NCBI RefSeq assembly: GCF_024343575.1
Contig: NZ_RJUA01000001.1
Span: 186,001-250,000, forward strand
Direction: 5' to 3'
Origin: Lacihabitans sp. LS3-19
GTDB taxonomy: Bacteria > Bacteroidota > Bacteroidia > Cytophagales > Spirosomataceae
Length of the DNA stretch: 64,000 nucleotides
Shown here piece by piece: positions 45,301 through 53,978 of the stretch. A program made the position numbers and the translations under genes. The notes under the pieces were generated by a model, which did no database searches, was not told where the DNA came from, and worked only from the letters and a program-made list of their open reading frames with translations. Each line of letters opens with the position of its first letter. The first letter of the stretch is position 1.

Positions 45301-45616
45301 AAATGTTTTATCAACACCAAATGCTATAGCAAACTCTGGAACGTATTATATCAAAGCAAGCAGTCCGGCAGGTTGTGTCGATGTAAAACCGATTGTGGTA
45401 AATATCTGCGGCTCTACTTTCACCTTAGTTAGTCCTACAGATGATTACAATTCTGGGCTACAAGTAAAAGCCTCAACTGTGAAAATTACTGCTTCCAATA
45501 AAATCACTGGAACAGCAAATATTACCTATAGGTCAGCTCAAGCAATTGAACTTTCTCCTGGGTTTTTAGCAGCAAACGGCACAGTTTTTTTGGCAGAAAA
45601 AGGTATTTGTAATTGA
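42323..45616 (+). CDS. Large secreted adhesin-like protein with Ig/PKD-like repeats
   Basis: About 1,097 residues from MKKYLIIFCIWLIGLSTANA (signal peptide). The start at 42323 is preferred over the ATG at 42221. Three repeats with the motif EYFWN/DYYWN/EYYWN (about 25-290) open the protein. A linker follows, then about five PKD/Ig-like domains of about 80 residues (SNSPLCVGQSINLTSSS, NSPICSGNTLSF, SPICAGNNLVIGVEATSG). The C-terminus (VSPTDDYNSG, ITASNKITG, AIELSPGFLAANGTVF, EKGIC) matches the 3-coathanger stack domain of Bacteroidota secreted proteins, probably a T9SS-associated sorting end. Likely an outer-surface adhesin. Confidence 0.8.
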   Translation: MKKYLIIFCIWLIGLSTANAQIVAGEYFWNTDPGVGMATPLTALEIASGVSDESFDLNITTPSSAGQHLLYVRFKQNDTLWSQAYPQMLLVGTENLLTGSTNLVDSSKIVQVDYYWNDSTSNVHSVVLPTPSADFLSMANIGTNGLSGGQHVLNIRVKDKYGLYSPYSKELVFVSPENLLSGSVDLVDTLEAKNLEYYWNDNTSLNTLLILPPSDNDYSFTFDLSTSGALDGSNVFNYRIKDKYGLWTSWKTETILVLGEMPLPTIDSIKFAIKANKYSLTGQVLSVNFKDPNDQLSLTFKSIPSDTNVVVGNKEITTKGLTHGLNILSFRSFASDPISIDYAGSDSSALYQVAIMVDTTIKLQIGEPHLANNTLSTEFCPGGIVKIPIDTTGNWPRNNPSLQSTFTMKLSNNLGQNFLAINTTMNVSGDTLIGTIPDEIALASGYKVMVESTLPMIRDTASATLTIGLTLTPYATNATLCEKATLSLGVNSNVGASYSWVGPAGFMASGNAPERVNIPANGGGVYTVNAISTIAGCTSTASINITVNPLPIITLGSNSPLCVGQSINLTSSSVGNSFLSWVKGASNIGGSGGNKTISNVALADSGYYKVAYLSSASCLKIDSIKVIVKPLPVLSGISTNSPICSGNTLSFGLNATAGSTYTWSGPNGFNSNLEDQTITNAGTNTSGIYSVTVTLNGCDVNTTIVNVVNQTPAANTTTPVVICQNQALTLGVSNTPSASYLWSGPFFAASDQNPLVSNTASTSMSGTYSVTVTLGSCSASNTVSVTVKPLPEIISSSTNSPICAGNNLVIGVEATSGSTYSWSGPNDFSNTIDAWSISSATTNASGTYSLTVTLNACSTNTTVLGIVNQTPVVNTISPVSICEGTSLALQVNTTPSATYNWTGPSFTSSLEDPMVSNSANVSMSGTYNITVTLGTCSANGAVTATINPKPILVITNQNTSGNGPVNITVPAATAGSTLPSGTSLSYFTNAPATNVLSTPNAIANSGTYYIKASSPAGCVDVKPIVVNICGSTFTLVSPTDDYNSGLQVKASTVKITASNKITGTANITYRSAQAIELSPGFLAANGTVFLAEKGICN

Positions 45617-45635
45617 TAATTAAGGAACTACTCAG

Positions 45636-45667
45636 AAATACCTTGATGAAAGTCGAGGTATTTTTTT
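45636..45667 (+). terminator. Terminator after the adhesin gene
   Basis: AAATACCT and AGGTATTT form a stem around GATGAAAGTCG-like loop sequence, followed by a T run (45661-45667). It ends the LytTR-beta-helix-adhesin transcript. Confidence 0.75.
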
Positions 45668-45811
45668 GTTCAAACTTTATTACAGCACTAGAAATTTATT
45701 AATAGGCGAATATCAGCTTTAATTACCTCACATTCTTTCAAAGTTTTTCTTTTGGCTCAACATTTGCAATTGATTATTTTATAATTTGCGAACCTAATAT
45801 AATTTATAGCA

Positions 45812-46612
45812 ATGGCCTTCGATTTTCATGCTGACCGCTCCAAGTATTTCCAGTTACAATACAACAATACCAAAGACAATATTCTGCCGATGATAGAAAA
45901 CCAAAAACCTATTGTGGCTGGTATGAAGGTTTTGGAAATTGGTTGTAGGGATGGTGGTGTGCTTATGCCATTTTTGGAGAGAGGCTGCACTATTACAGGT
46001 TTTGATCTAGACCGTGGACCGGTAGAAAGTGCCCAGAAAATCTATGCGGATAAAATTCAACAAGGAATAGCGAGTTTTTTTGTAAAAGACGTTCATGATT
46101 ATATCGCTGAAAATAAAGACAAAGTAGAGGCTAAGTTTGATATTATTGTACTCAAAGATGTTATCGAACATGTCTATGGACATGAAGAAATGATCAGCAA
46201 CTTAAAACATATTCTGCTGCCAGGTGGGGTTATTTATTTTGGATTTCCACCTTGGCAAAACCCTTTCGGTGGTCATCAGCAAGTTTTGCATAGCAAATTG
46301 TGGTCTAGTTTGCCTTACTATCACATGTTGCCTAATTTTATTTATTATGGCATCATGAAACGTTGGGAAAAAGATAATTATGGTTTCATAAAAGCCACCA
46401 AAGAAACAAGGATAACGCCGGAAAAATTTGAGAGATTGGTGAAAAAACATAATTTCGAGATTCTTGAAAATCATCACTTTTTTATTGCAACCATGTACAA
46501 ATATAAGTTTGGCATAAAACCGAGGAAGCAATCAAGCATAATCAAAGTAATTCCTTATTTTCGCAATTTTTTCACCACAGCCGTTGACTATGTAATTAGA
46601 CAAAAAAGCTAA
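45812..46612 (+). CDS. Class I SAM-dependent methyltransferase
   Basis: 266 residues. Motif I is VLEIGCRDGGVL, then GFDLDRGP and the acidic DIIVLKDVIEHVYGHEEM with PGGVIYFGFPPWQNPFGGHQ. This is the Methyltransf_23-like type often met near glycan or lipid biosynthesis genes. Substrate unknown. It stands alone between the adhesin terminator and the greA leader. Confidence 0.85.
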   Translation: MAFDFHADRSKYFQLQYNNTKDNILPMIENQKPIVAGMKVLEIGCRDGGVLMPFLERGCTITGFDLDRGPVESAQKIYADKIQQGIASFFVKDVHDYIAENKDKVEAKFDIIVLKDVIEHVYGHEEMISNLKHILLPGGVIYFGFPPWQNPFGGHQQVLHSKLWSSLPYYHMLPNFIYYGIMKRWEKDNYGFIKATKETRITPEKFERLVKKHNFEILENHHFFIATMYKYKFGIKPRKQSSIIKVIPYFRNFFTTAVDYVIRQKS

Positions 46613-46767
46613 ACTTTTTGTTTCTGTTTTAGTTAAGCTTACTGAATGAGTATTTACAAATAAATTTTGTCCAATTAATTTAATTAAAAGTTGATTTTTT
46701 TTGGAATATTTTGACAAAATTTATCGTTTATTGGTGTAGTTGAATACCAAAAGTATCAATTTTTAGC

Positions 46768-46798
46768 TTGACAAGGCAAAATAATTGTATTACATTTG
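46768..46798 (+). promoter_or_regulatory. Consensus Bacteroidota promoter of the greA leader
   Basis: TTG (46768-46770, within TTGACA) and TACATTTG (46791-46798) are separated by 20 bases, the ideal -33/-7 spacing for the main sigma factor of Bacteroidota. Transcription should start near 46805, about 170 nt before the greA ATG. Confidence 0.7.
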
Positions 46799-46883
46799 TG
46801 GTCTATTTAAAAGAGAATGCAAAAGACAATTTTTAAAATTTCTAGCAAAACATAACAGAGTTTCTGAATTTATTTGATTTCAG

Positions 46884-46914
46884 GAACGGTCGATTTTCGC
46901 CGTTCTTTTTTTTT
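46884..46914 (+). terminator. Terminator inside the greA leader
   Basis: GAACGG (46884-46889) pairs with CCGTTC (46900-46905), and the inner CGA/TCG extends the stem; a run of T follows (46906-46914). It lies 58 bp before the greA start. Transcripts from 46805 would end here as a short RNA of about 110 nt unless read-through occurs, giving an attenuator-like layout. A 12-codon frame (MQKTIFKISSKT, 46817-46855) lies in the leader. Confidence 0.75.
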
Positions 46915-46972
46915 CTACCCAGTCAGCAAAGGCGGGTAATTTTTTTTAGTATTAACATTAAAACTTAAAACC

Positions 46973-47443
46973 ATGTCTGTTCAATATTATACACAAGAAG
47001 GATATGATAATTTGAAAAACAAACTCAACGACCTAAAAACCAGAGGTAGGAGGGAGATTTCGAAAGCTATTGCCGAAGCAAAAGACAAAGGAGATTTGTC
47101 AGAAAATGCTGAATACGATGCCGCAAAAGATGCACAAGGATTGATGGAAGGAGAGATTTCAAAACTTGAGATTCTGTTTTCTACGGCAAGAATTTTGGAC
47201 GAGTCAACGATTGATATTTCTACAGTATCGTTGATGAACAAAGTAAAGATCAAAAATGCAAAAAATGGTGCTCTTATGACTTACACCTTAGTGGCAGAAG
47301 AAGAGGCAGATTTGAAACAAGGTAAAATTTCAATAAACTCGCCATTTGCTAAAGGATTATTAGGTAAAAAGGTTGGCGATAAAGCTCAGATACAAGCTCC
47401 AGCAGGATTGGTAGAGGTTGAAGTTGTTGAAATATCGATGTAA
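46973..47443 (+). CDS. greA: Transcription elongation factor GreA
   Basis: 156 residues. The N-terminal coiled coil has the functional tip (GDLSENAEYDAAKDAQG), which reaches into the RNA polymerase secondary channel and stimulates cleavage of backtracked RNA. The C-terminal FKBP-like domain follows (INSPFAKGLLGKKVGDKAQI). Full family length. It is preceded by a long leader with promoter and terminator and followed by its own strong terminator. Confidence 0.96.
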   Translation: MSVQYYTQEGYDNLKNKLNDLKTRGRREISKAIAEAKDKGDLSENAEYDAAKDAQGLMEGEISKLEILFSTARILDESTIDISTVSLMNKVKIKNAKNGALMTYTLVAEEEADLKQGKISINSPFAKGLLGKKVGDKAQIQAPAGLVEVEVVEISM

Positions 47444-47464
47444 TAGTTTATCCTGAAGATATAT

Positions 47465-47492
47465 AAAGGGAGCTTATCGAGCTCCCTTTTTT
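47465..47492 (+). terminator. Terminator after greA
   Basis: AAAGGGAGCT (47465-47474) and AGCTCCCTTT (47480-47489) form a perfect 10-bp stem with a TATCG loop, followed by T. It may also slow transcripts arriving from the convergent surface-protein gene. Confidence 0.88.
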
Positions 47493-47500
47493 GTTGTCAT

Positions 47501-50359
47501 TTAGCGAATCAAAGTAAGGTATCCTTTGTAAGACTTGGTTGTGCCAGCTCTGTCTAATTTTTCGAAGGTTACATTTATATAATAGTAATACACCCCAGCT
47601 GGTAAATCTTTCCCTTTCAGGTCTTTTCCATCCCACTCTAGTCTTTCACCAGTACTTGTGGCAACTTTAAGCCCTTGAGAAGAATACAAGTCAAAACTAA
47701 TATTGTTTATAAATGCTGGACAGTTTAATGGAGAAAAAGTATCATTTTTTCCGTCATTATTTGGTGAAAAAACATTCGGAAATCCAAGGTCTTCGCAATT
47801 GTCAAAGCATATTTTATTGCTTTTGTCGCTATCGATACCCAATGAATTTTTAGCAGAAATATAATAACAGCCTGCAAAGCCGTCCTTTGAATTTCTTCTA
47901 TGATTAAAAGTAGTCCCTAATGAGGCGTCTTGCACAGCTATCAAAGCCGGTTCTTGGTCTTCATATCTCGCATAGTAGATATTATAAGAAACGATGTCTT
48001 TTCTACAAGCTTCAGTTCCTGAAACAGTAGGTGTTCCCCAATTTATTTTATTAACAAAAACGTTATCATTACAGAAATCTTCTGAGCTTAACCCTTCACA
48101 ACCAGAGCCACTACCGTCAGGAGTACCTATTGCAGAAGGCGGACAAGGAGGTGTCTTATCTGAAGGACTGCCACAGGCAATTTGAGAGTAATTTTCAAGT
48201 ATTCCAAACTGCTGCAAATCTGGGTATGTGCCATAGGTTATTACATAATAGCAATGGGTTTCTCCATTTTGAATATCATAAGAAATATCTCCATCGGAAG
48301 GTTCTTCATCTAGTCCATTGTCTAAATATTCAAAAGTATTGTTACTTGTTACATCTACTTTTTTCACAAGATTAAAGTTTCCAGGGCTGAGTTTATCTTC
48401 TCTATAAATATAGTGCTGTTTGTTGGTGTTGTCCCAAGGTACATTTGCCTCCCATGTTAGGTCTAGTGACTTGTTGTCTGGCAAAATTTTAAGTCTTACT
48501 GAAGATGCTACAGAAGATGTAGAATAAAGTATAGAAGTGCCAGTATAAAACTCAACTTTGTATCGATATACCAACTCTTCAGTGTTAAGGTTAGAATCAG
48601 TAAAAGTAGTATCTGCTGAATTGTCTAATAATGTGGTAATGGTATGTATCAGTTCATAGCTTTCGCCTCCAATACCTACTGCCCTATATAATTTGTATAC
48701 ATAAGGCCCAGGATTTTCTTCAGCCACAAAATCTAAAGGTCTTGTCCAAGCTACCTCAGCAGTGCCTTTAGTTAGGTCTGTTTTTGTAATAGAAACTTTG
48801 GTCATTACATTCATTCCTGTAGTTATTTCAGCACCTATACAAAACTCCGACGAAGGAGCACTTTGCATATTCAGAAAATCATTCACTGCCAATTCTGTAA
48901 TCAATCTGTAGCTGTATATAGAACCTTTATCGGCTTTGGTGTCAATAAATGTACTATCCGAAATACTTACTTCACCAATTATCGAATACGACCAATCCGC
49001 CGGCATACCTGTTAAACACTCACCAGGGTTAAGTCCGCTACAGCCACTTTTTCTATATATCAAAATTTTTCCTGCCGTTTTACATACTTTTTGAGGAATC
49101 CAATTGAGGGCTATTCCATTGTCAGTTTCCTTAGCCACTAAGCCTACTGGCCGAGGAGGTATCACATTTACTTTTATTGTTTTTATATCAACCAACTGAA
49201 TATCAAACCTTCCAGGGTTGTCTTCTACTTTAAAAAGCACATCATATGCTTGGTCTCTCACATGTAGACAGTTGGTGTTCCACGTGAAAGTACCCACGGC
49301 TTGTTTTTTTGTTACTAAGCTTTTAAAAGACGCTGCCTCTGGCTCTATATATTGGAAAAAATTTCCATTGGCATCTAAATTATAAACACCTCCAGCAGAA
49401 GTAATTTTAAGAGGTTGATCATCCAGATCAGTTGCTTTTACGTCAAATTCTAGTTTTTTACCTGCCTCTATACAAATGTCAGGAGGCAGAATAAGTTCTG
49501 GCGGATTATTGTCTGACTCCACTACTATGATTTGCATGTCCCTGACTATTTCGCCTATTTTAATATAAGAACCGTCTGGTGCTTTCCGCCATTCTTCTAT
49601 AATAAATGCCACATTGTATTGACCAATTTCTCTCGGAGCATCCCATATCAAATCTCCCGTTCGGGGGTCAATTTTAAATGTAGCTGGGCCAGTTCCGGCT
49701 TGGTTTAACACAGGAGAAGGGCCAATGGATGTTGGATCTTTATAGCCATCTATAAACTCACCAATGCCCGTGTCAACACCCTTGTCGCGTTGAGGTGTTG
49801 TAAGTTTGTATGAAAGACTATCTCCATCAATATCAAATGCTCCAGGGTTATGAATAAATTTTTTGCCTAATGCGGCTGAATCTAGCGGAATATTTAATAA
49901 AACAGGTGTGCTATTTAAACCAAAACTAGCATTTATTACAATTGTTGTTTGTACAAAAAAACTGATGTTTTCTGATGGTTGAGGTAGGTTTATGGTTCGT
50001 TCATTCCTATTTACTATTCCGCAACTTATAGTATATCTACCTGCTGCAGGAAATGTGAAGGTAGTATCATATACATTACACATTGTAGATGGACTTATCA
50101 AACTCTTTTTCTTCCTCGAAACAGTGAAGGTTTCCACTTTGTTAGTGGAAAAGCCAAAATAAAAATTTACAGTTTCTTGTCCATCGTTGGCAGCTCTTCC
50201 GTTTATTTGGTCGGTATAAGTTGTCAGTGTGACTTTATAAGTCAATTGGGTAGGTGAAACTCTTTTGGCAGTTATTTCGCCTGCTCTCAGGTGAGTAGCA
50301 TTAACAATAAATGGAAAAGCTAGTAGAAGTAGAATTATTAAATAAAGATTTTTTCTCAT
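47501..50359 (-). CDS. Large T9SS type B sorted surface protein
   Basis: 952 residues with signal peptide (LYLIILLLLAFPFIVNA). Repeated fibronectin/cadherin-like beta domains fill the middle (DIDGDSLSYKLTTP, PVGLVAKETDNGIALNWIPQ, LDLTWEANVPWDN). The C-terminal end NVFSPNNDGKNDTFSPLNC through PAGVYYYYINVTF and YKGYLTLIR is the gliding-motility-associated CHU_C (T9SS type B) sorting domain, so the protein should be exported by the type IX system and attached at the cell surface. It is convergent with greA. Confidence 0.92.
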   Translation of the reverse strand: MRKNLYLIILLLLAFPFIVNATHLRAGEITAKRVSPTQLTYKVTLTTYTDQINGRAANDGQETVNFYFGFSTNKVETFTVSRKKKSLISPSTMCNVYDTTFTFPAAGRYTISCGIVNRNERTINLPQPSENISFFVQTTIVINASFGLNSTPVLLNIPLDSAALGKKFIHNPGAFDIDGDSLSYKLTTPQRDKGVDTGIGEFIDGYKDPTSIGPSPVLNQAGTGPATFKIDPRTGDLIWDAPREIGQYNVAFIIEEWRKAPDGSYIKIGEIVRDMQIIVVESDNNPPELILPPDICIEAGKKLEFDVKATDLDDQPLKITSAGGVYNLDANGNFFQYIEPEAASFKSLVTKKQAVGTFTWNTNCLHVRDQAYDVLFKVEDNPGRFDIQLVDIKTIKVNVIPPRPVGLVAKETDNGIALNWIPQKVCKTAGKILIYRKSGCSGLNPGECLTGMPADWSYSIIGEVSISDSTFIDTKADKGSIYSYRLITELAVNDFLNMQSAPSSEFCIGAEITTGMNVMTKVSITKTDLTKGTAEVAWTRPLDFVAEENPGPYVYKLYRAVGIGGESYELIHTITTLLDNSADTTFTDSNLNTEELVYRYKVEFYTGTSILYSTSSVASSVRLKILPDNKSLDLTWEANVPWDNTNKQHYIYREDKLSPGNFNLVKKVDVTSNNTFEYLDNGLDEEPSDGDISYDIQNGETHCYYVITYGTYPDLQQFGILENYSQIACGSPSDKTPPCPPSAIGTPDGSGSGCEGLSSEDFCNDNVFVNKINWGTPTVSGTEACRKDIVSYNIYYARYEDQEPALIAVQDASLGTTFNHRRNSKDGFAGCYYISAKNSLGIDSDKSNKICFDNCEDLGFPNVFSPNNDGKNDTFSPLNCPAFINNISFDLYSSQGLKVATSTGERLEWDGKDLKGKDLPAGVYYYYINVTFEKLDRAGTTKSYKGYLTLIR

Positions 50360-50729
50360 AGTAATGTCCCGCTTTGATATACTTATTATACGCTATTTTA
50401 ATGGGAAAGGTTAAAGGTTGTTGAAAACTTGAAACTCTTAAGTCCAAAAATAATCCAATTGCTTTTATGAAAACGACAAAAAGAAACAAAATATTCAATT
50501 GAGTGATTATTAATAATCTTTTTATGCATAAATGCTTCAAAATTTATTAAAATGATAGCTCAGTTGGTTTCATTTCTGTGAATCCAATTTCCATATGACA
50601 CATTTCTTTTTAAGCCGATATTCATTTTGTTTACCAAAATCACAAATTCTTGCTTTTGGGTATTTTGAATTATATTTATTCAATATTTAAGGCTAATTTT
50701 ATTAATTGTTTTTTCTAGAAATCTCTATA
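50360..50729 (+). other. 370-bp divergent intergenic spacer
   Basis: The spacer lies between the T9SS surface-protein gene and the VCBS-protein gene. It must contain both promoters, but no clean TAnnTTTG box, hairpin or small gene stands out. A 12-base tRNA D-arm-like string at 50556 has no matching tRNA arms. Confidence 0.4.
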
Positions 50730-52238
50730 ATGATTCTTAATCAAGCTAGGCTCAAATTTTTATTTTTTGGATTATTTTTAATAACAACATTTTCTGGTTT
50801 TTTAAATGTTGGAATTGAAACGGATAGAGAAGTAGCTACTAAATATTGTAGTGGTTGTCATCTTTTTCCCGAACCGCAACTTTTAGACAAAAAAACATGG
50901 AGAGATGGTGTGCTGCCAAATATGGCTTGGCGGTTGGGAATTAGAAATAAAAAAGACGAACCTTTCGAGGATATGGATGGTGGCGAAAAAAACCTCGTTA
51001 AAGCTTTAAATATTTATCCTGAGATCAGAATTATTAGCGATTCAGATTGGAAGAAAATCTTGCGTTTTTATGAAACAGAAGCCCCTGAAGTTAATTTTCC
51101 GAAGGTGAATATACCTTTGGCTTCAGAAAAAATTCCTTTTTTTGAAATTTATGGTATAAATCTTAAGGATCAAAAAATGCCACAAATTTCGATGGTAAAA
51201 AATGATATTTTAACCGATAAGCTTTTTGTTGGAGATGCTCAAAATGAGCTTTTTGAACTTACTTCTACATTTGAAATCCAAAATGTGTGGAAAACAGATA
51301 GTCCGCCTGTAGATATTGTTTTTTCGGAAATTAGCAAAAGTGTACTCACTATTGGAAGCATTAGTCCATCTGAAAAGAAAAAAGGGAGATTGACAACTTT
51401 GGATACAATGGGTGCTTCAATTCAAAAAAACTTAAGGCTGTTGCAAAGGCCCACGCATGTAGTATCGGCAGATATAAATCAGGATGGTGTGCAAGATTGG
51501 ATTGTTTCAGAGTTTGGCAATCATTCAGGTGGGTTAGTTTGGTTTGATGGTCAAGACGGCAGAAAAAAACATGTCATCAAATCTCAGGCAGGAGCTAGAA
51601 AAGTAGAAGTCGTGGACCTAAATAATGACGCAAAGTTAGATGTCGTTGCCATGTTTGCTCAAGCTCAGGAAGAAATTGTGGTTTTTTATAATGAAGGCAA
51701 GGGCAACTTTTCCGAAAAAATAGTTTTGAAATTTCCACCAGTTTATGGTTTGTCTTATTTCGAATTGGCAGATATTAATGCAGACGGAGCATTGGATATT
51801 GTGATGAGCAATGGCGACAATTGGGACCTCTCTAATGTCAACAAAAATTACCATGGCGTAAGGGTTTTTTTAAATGATAAAAAGGATAATTTTTCAGAAG
51901 AATTTTTCTTTCCGCTTTTTGGTGCTAGCAAAGTTTTGAGCTTGGATTTTGACCAAGATGGTGACTTAGACCTCGCAGCTATATCTTTTTATTCTGACTA
52001 TGAGCATGGTTTTGTTCTTTTAGAAAACCTTGGAGATTTTAAATTCAAGGCCTATACTTCTCCAGAATTTGGCTCTGGCAAATGGCTAACTATGGAAAAA
52101 CTGGATTTTGACGAAGACGGAGATTTGGACTTAGTACTGGGTTCGTATATGCACAATGCTGCCGAAATGGCCAATTTAATGTTAAAAGGAGTTGAAACTT
52201 TTCCTCAACTTTTGGTACTAAAAAACAAGTTGAAATAA
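50730..52238 (+). CDS. Exported VCBS/FG-GAP repeat protein with CxxCH heme motif
   Basis: About 502 residues from MILNQARLKFLFFGLFLITT (signal peptide). A cytochrome-c-like heme-binding motif CSGCH (KYCSGCHLFPEPQLL) lies near the mature N-terminus, followed by WRDGVLPNMAWRLG. The rest is a beta-propeller with FG-GAP Ca-binding loops (DINQDGVQDWI, DLNNDAKLDVV, DINADGALDIV, DFDQDGDLDLA, DFDEDGDLDLV). Such heme-plus-VCBS proteins are found in Bacteroidota and Planctomycetota; the role is unknown, perhaps redox-linked binding of a substrate outside the cell. Confidence 0.8.
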   Translation: MILNQARLKFLFFGLFLITTFSGFLNVGIETDREVATKYCSGCHLFPEPQLLDKKTWRDGVLPNMAWRLGIRNKKDEPFEDMDGGEKNLVKALNIYPEIRIISDSDWKKILRFYETEAPEVNFPKVNIPLASEKIPFFEIYGINLKDQKMPQISMVKNDILTDKLFVGDAQNELFELTSTFEIQNVWKTDSPPVDIVFSEISKSVLTIGSISPSEKKKGRLTTLDTMGASIQKNLRLLQRPTHVVSADINQDGVQDWIVSEFGNHSGGLVWFDGQDGRKKHVIKSQAGARKVEVVDLNNDAKLDVVAMFAQAQEEIVVFYNEGKGNFSEKIVLKFPPVYGLSYFELADINADGALDIVMSNGDNWDLSNVNKNYHGVRVFLNDKKDNFSEEFFFPLFGASKVLSLDFDQDGDLDLAAISFYSDYEHGFVLLENLGDFKFKAYTSPEFGSGKWLTMEKLDFDEDGDLDLVLGSYMHNAAEMANLMLKGVETFPQLLVLKNKLK

Positions 52239-52347
52239 ACAGACTTTTGGGTTTGCCTATTTAAAAAAATACCTTTCTAAATCTCTCTCAAAAGAATATT
52301 TCGAATTCAATTAAAATATTAAAGAAAAAGCAAATATTTTAAGGCTA

Positions 52348-52381
52348 TTGAAAGCATATTACGTAATTTTGCACCCGATTT
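52348..52381 (+). promoter_or_regulatory. Promoter of the aminotransferase gene
   Basis: TTG (52348-52350) and TAATTTTG (52374-52381) are 23 bases apart; the -7 box is a perfect TAnnTTTG. The leader is about 55 nt. Confidence 0.6.
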
Positions 52382-52440
52382 CTGAAAACGCTTAGTTTTC
52401 TGAATATCAATAAGTTTTGGGAAACAAAAATATCTAAAAA

Positions 52441-53655
52441 ATGTCTGTAATGGTTGAAACCGCAAATTTGCTCGCTGACAGAATCAATAATTTGGAAGAA
52501 TCTGCAACGCTTGCAATGTCAAAAAAATCAAGAGAGTTGGCCGCATTAGGTCACAAAGTAATCAATCTTTCTATTGGTGAGCCAGATTTTAAAACGCCAA
52601 AACATATTTGTGAGGCTGCTAAAGATGCCATCGACAAAGGTTTTCATGCATATACACCAGTGGCGGGTATTCCGGAATTGAGAAAAGCAATAGCTGAGAA
52701 ATTTAAGCGAGACAACAATATAGATTGGAAACCAGAGAACGTGATTGTTTCTACAGGAGCGAAACATTCTTTGGCAAATGCCTTGGCCGTAATGGTAAAC
52801 CCTGGCGACGAGGTGATTATTTTTGCCCCTTACTGGGTGAGTTATTCTGAAATGGTGAAGTTGGCCGAAGGTACTTCAGTGATCTTGGAGGGAGCTTTTG
52901 ACAATGATTTCAAAGTTACTCCTGAGCAATTAGAAGCTGCTATAACTGACAAAACTAAAGTGGTTATGTACGCTTCGCCAAACAACCCAACCGGATCGGT
53001 TTATAGCGAGGCTGAATTGAGAGCAATTGCTGCGGTTATAGAACAACACGATAATGTTTTCGTTTTAGCTGACGAAATCTACGAATATATCAACTTCCGT
53101 GAGGAGGGACATTTCAGTATTGGTTCTATTCCTGCCATTAAAGACAGAGTAATTACTGTGAATGGAATGGCAAAAGGTTTTGCAATGACAGGTTGGAGAA
53201 TTGGTTTCATAGGTGCAGCCAAATGGATTGTGGATGGAATAGACAAGCTTCAAGGACAAGTAACTTCTGGCACAAACCATATAGCTCAAAGAGCTTCAGT
53301 TGTAGCTTGGGACGATATGGCAGCTCCAGCTATGATGAAAAAAGCCTATCTTTCAAGAAGAGATTTAGTGGTAGGTTTATTAAAAGATATTCCAGGATTC
53401 AAAGTAAACGTACCAGAAGGAGCTTTTTATGCTTTTCCTGACGTAAGCTTTTATTTTGGAAAAACGGATGGTGATGTAACTATCAAAGATTCTGACGACT
53501 TGTCGATGTGGTTATTAGAAAAAGCATTTGTAGCTACAGTAGGAGGTTCATCTTTTGGTGCTCCAAACTGTATCCGTATTTCTACTGCTGCTTCTGACGA
53601 AAACCTAATTGAGGCTGTTGCTAGAATTAGAGCTGCTGTTGAAACTTTGAAATAA
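52441..53655 (+). CDS. aspC: Aspartate/aromatic aminotransferase (class I)
   Basis: 404 residues of the fold-type I PLP aminotransferases. LSIGEPDFKTPKHICEA is the substrate-loop start, SPNNPTGSVY and DEIYEYINF the PLP-contacting motifs, and NGMAKGFAMTGWRIGF contains the Schiff-base Lys245. It matches the Thermus-type aspartate aminotransferase subgroup that makes aspartate and related amino acids from 2-oxo acids. Single-gene transcript with its own promoter and terminator. Confidence 0.92.
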   Translation: MSVMVETANLLADRINNLEESATLAMSKKSRELAALGHKVINLSIGEPDFKTPKHICEAAKDAIDKGFHAYTPVAGIPELRKAIAEKFKRDNNIDWKPENVIVSTGAKHSLANALAVMVNPGDEVIIFAPYWVSYSEMVKLAEGTSVILEGAFDNDFKVTPEQLEAAITDKTKVVMYASPNNPTGSVYSEAELRAIAAVIEQHDNVFVLADEIYEYINFREEGHFSIGSIPAIKDRVITVNGMAKGFAMTGWRIGFIGAAKWIVDGIDKLQGQVTSGTNHIAQRASVVAWDDMAAPAMMKKAYLSRRDLVVGLLKDIPGFKVNVPEGAFYAFPDVSFYFGKTDGDVTIKDSDDLSMWLLEKAFVATVGGSSFGAPNCIRISTAASDENLIEAVARIRAAVETLK

Positions 53656-53674
53656 GGTTTTTTGAATAAATATT

Positions 53675-53710
53675 AGCGGTTGTCTTTCACGGAAGGCAGC
53701 CGCTTTTTTA
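53675..53710 (+). terminator. Terminator after the aminotransferase gene
   Basis: AGCGG...CCGCT forms the stem base, extended by TTGTCTTT against GGAAGGCAG with G-U pairs, followed by a T run. The remaining 270 bp to the next gene are AT-rich, with one promoter-like box (TATTTTTG, 53950-53957) and nothing else visible. Confidence 0.75.
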
Positions 53711-53978
53711 TTGGTTTTTTATTTAAATTCTTGACCGTTTTTTTATATTTATCTATGTATTTTTTACACATAAATACAACTATAGAAAAATTAAAATATT
53801 GATAATAAGACTTTTGGATTCAATTTTGATAAAAAAATTACTTAAAAAATTATTTTTAAAATCATATTATTAAAAATAGGTTATTTAATAATTGACTCAA
53901 AAGGAAATCTAAAAAACTACTTTGAGATTTCGCTTTAAAATTTAAAGCATATTTTTGAAACAAAATACAATCGCTGAT

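Noticed and set aside
50556-50567. tRNA gene, because of TAGCTCAGTTGG
   Set aside because: No acceptor stem, anticodon arm or T arm can be formed around it.
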